A stretch of DNA of 6,323 nt from Dysgonomonas sp. (GTDB lineage Bacteria > Bacteroidota > Bacteroidia > Bacteroidales > Dysgonomonadaceae). The stretch covers positions 1 through 6,323 of the forward strand of contig JASLEN010000492.1 in NCBI GenBank assembly GCA_030151105.1, read 5' to 3'. The notes beneath the pieces were generated by a model, which was not told where the DNA came from, did no database searches, and saw nothing but the letters and a program-made list of their open reading frames with translations. The first letter of the stretch is position 1. The number at the start of each line of letters is the position of its first letter. The position numbers and the translations under genes were made by a program. Shown one piece after another: positions 6,148 to 6,323 of the stretch.

Positions 6148-6178
6148 TTTGTGGTTTCGAAATATTGTTCTACTTTTG
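6148..6178 (+). promoter_or_regulatory. Promoter of the SRP RNA / tRNA-Thr transcript
   Basis: TTTG at 6148-6151, a 19-bp spacer, then TACTTTTG at 6171-6178. This is the best match to the Bacteroidota -33/-7 consensus in the window. A start about 5 nt further falls at the first bases of the SRP RNA terminal helix, so promoter and RNA end agree independently. Confidence 0.8.
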
Positions 6179-6181
6179 TGC

Positions 6182-6279
6182 TGGGTAAGTCCTATACGGC
6201 CAGCTCCTGATGAATCCCCCAGGGTTTGATCGCAGCAAGGGTAGTTGGTTGTAGCGGCGCGATATAGATTGCTTACCCA
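6182..6279 (+). ncRNA. ffs: Small bacterial signal recognition particle RNA (4.5S-type)
   Basis: RNA of the signal recognition particle, which binds Ffh and directs membrane and secreted proteins to the FtsY receptor. About 98 nt, close to the bacterial small-type length. The ends pair as TGGGTAAG (6182-6189) with CTTACCCA (6272-6279). Further stem segments are CTATA (6192-6196) with TATAG (6263-6267), and CCAGCT (6200-6205) with AGTTGG (6243-6248, one G·U). The conserved Ffh-binding symmetric loop region is visible as CCAGG (6219-6223) opposite AGCAAGGG (6234-6241). The ten bases between them (6224-6233) correspond to the usual stem plus GGAA tetraloop but do not contain GGAA. There is no Alu domain. 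A strong promoter precedes it and tRNA-Thr follows within 3 nt, so the 3' end is probably made by tRNA processing. The exact ends are uncertain by a few bases. Confidence 0.88.
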
Positions 6280-6282
6280 CTT

Positions 6283-6323
6283 GCCTCTTTAGCTCAGTTG
6301 GCCAGAGCACGTGATTTGTAATC
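6283..6323 (+). tRNA. tRNA-Thr, anticodon UGU; 3' half outside the window
   Basis: The first 41 nt of a tRNA are visible. The acceptor 5' strand is GCCTCTT, followed by T8 and A9. The D arm has GCTC pairing with GAGC around an AGTTGGCCA loop. The anticodon 5' stem is CGTGA, and the loop TTTGTAA places TGT at positions 34-36. The start of the 3' anticodon stem (TC) pairs with the end of the 5' strand. Anticodon UGU reads ACA and other ACN threonine codons. The T arm and 3' acceptor lie beyond the edge. Confidence 0.92.

Noticed and set aside
1..6323. Mobile element, CRISPR array, toxin-antitoxin or defence system
   Set aside because: No transposase, integrase or cas-like proteins, direct repeat arrays or paired small genes were found. 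Every long frame is accounted for by housekeeping metabolism.

Overview
The window looks like a stretch of chromosome from the Bacteroidota, most likely the order Bacteroidales. The DNA is AT-rich. No start codon has a convincing Shine-Dalgarno sequence. Several genes are preceded by the Bacteroidota -7 promoter motif TAnnTTTG, in the best cases with TTG or TTTG 19 bp upstream. The proteins (MeaB, a ROK glucokinase, a divergent PurM-like protein, GcvT, PepT) all read as Bacteroidales-type versions. I cannot name the genus. No gene is visibly broken apart from truncation at the window edges, and I see no mobile element, CRISPR array or phage gene.

Layout, left to right. The + strand carries the 3' part of meaB (to 841), a ROK-family glucokinase (956-1918), a strong hairpin terminator (1951-1987), a PurM/AIR synthase-like gene (2002-3168), and a 50-residue predicted secreted Lys/Cys-rich protein (3286-3438) with its own promoter. 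A perfect 19-bp-arm inverted repeat (3478-3515) sits between this small gene and the converging gcvT gene and probably terminates both. The - strand carries pepT (6013 to 4790) followed by gcvT (4628 to 3537), with a 12-bp-arm terminator hairpin between them. On the + strand at the right end, a well-formed promoter (6148-6178) drives a small bacterial SRP RNA (about 6182-6279). This is followed after only 3 nt by a tRNA-Thr(UGU) cut by the window edge.

The genes are core metabolism and core RNA rather than one dedicated system: GTPase maintenance of B12-dependent methylmalonyl-CoA mutase, glucose phosphorylation, purine synthesis, one-carbon supply from glycine, and peptide breakdown. GcvT yields methylene-tetrahydrofolate, and the folate pool feeds purine synthesis, so gcvT and the purM-like gene are loosely connected. 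No operon joins them.

I found no clear previously undescribed multi-gene system. The points most worth a second look are the small secreted protein, the SRP RNA/tRNA-Thr tandem with almost no spacer, the SRP RNA apical loop that does not look like the usual GGAA, the inserted loop and missing His in the PurM-like protein, and a candidate promoter nested inside the terminator upstream of that gene.
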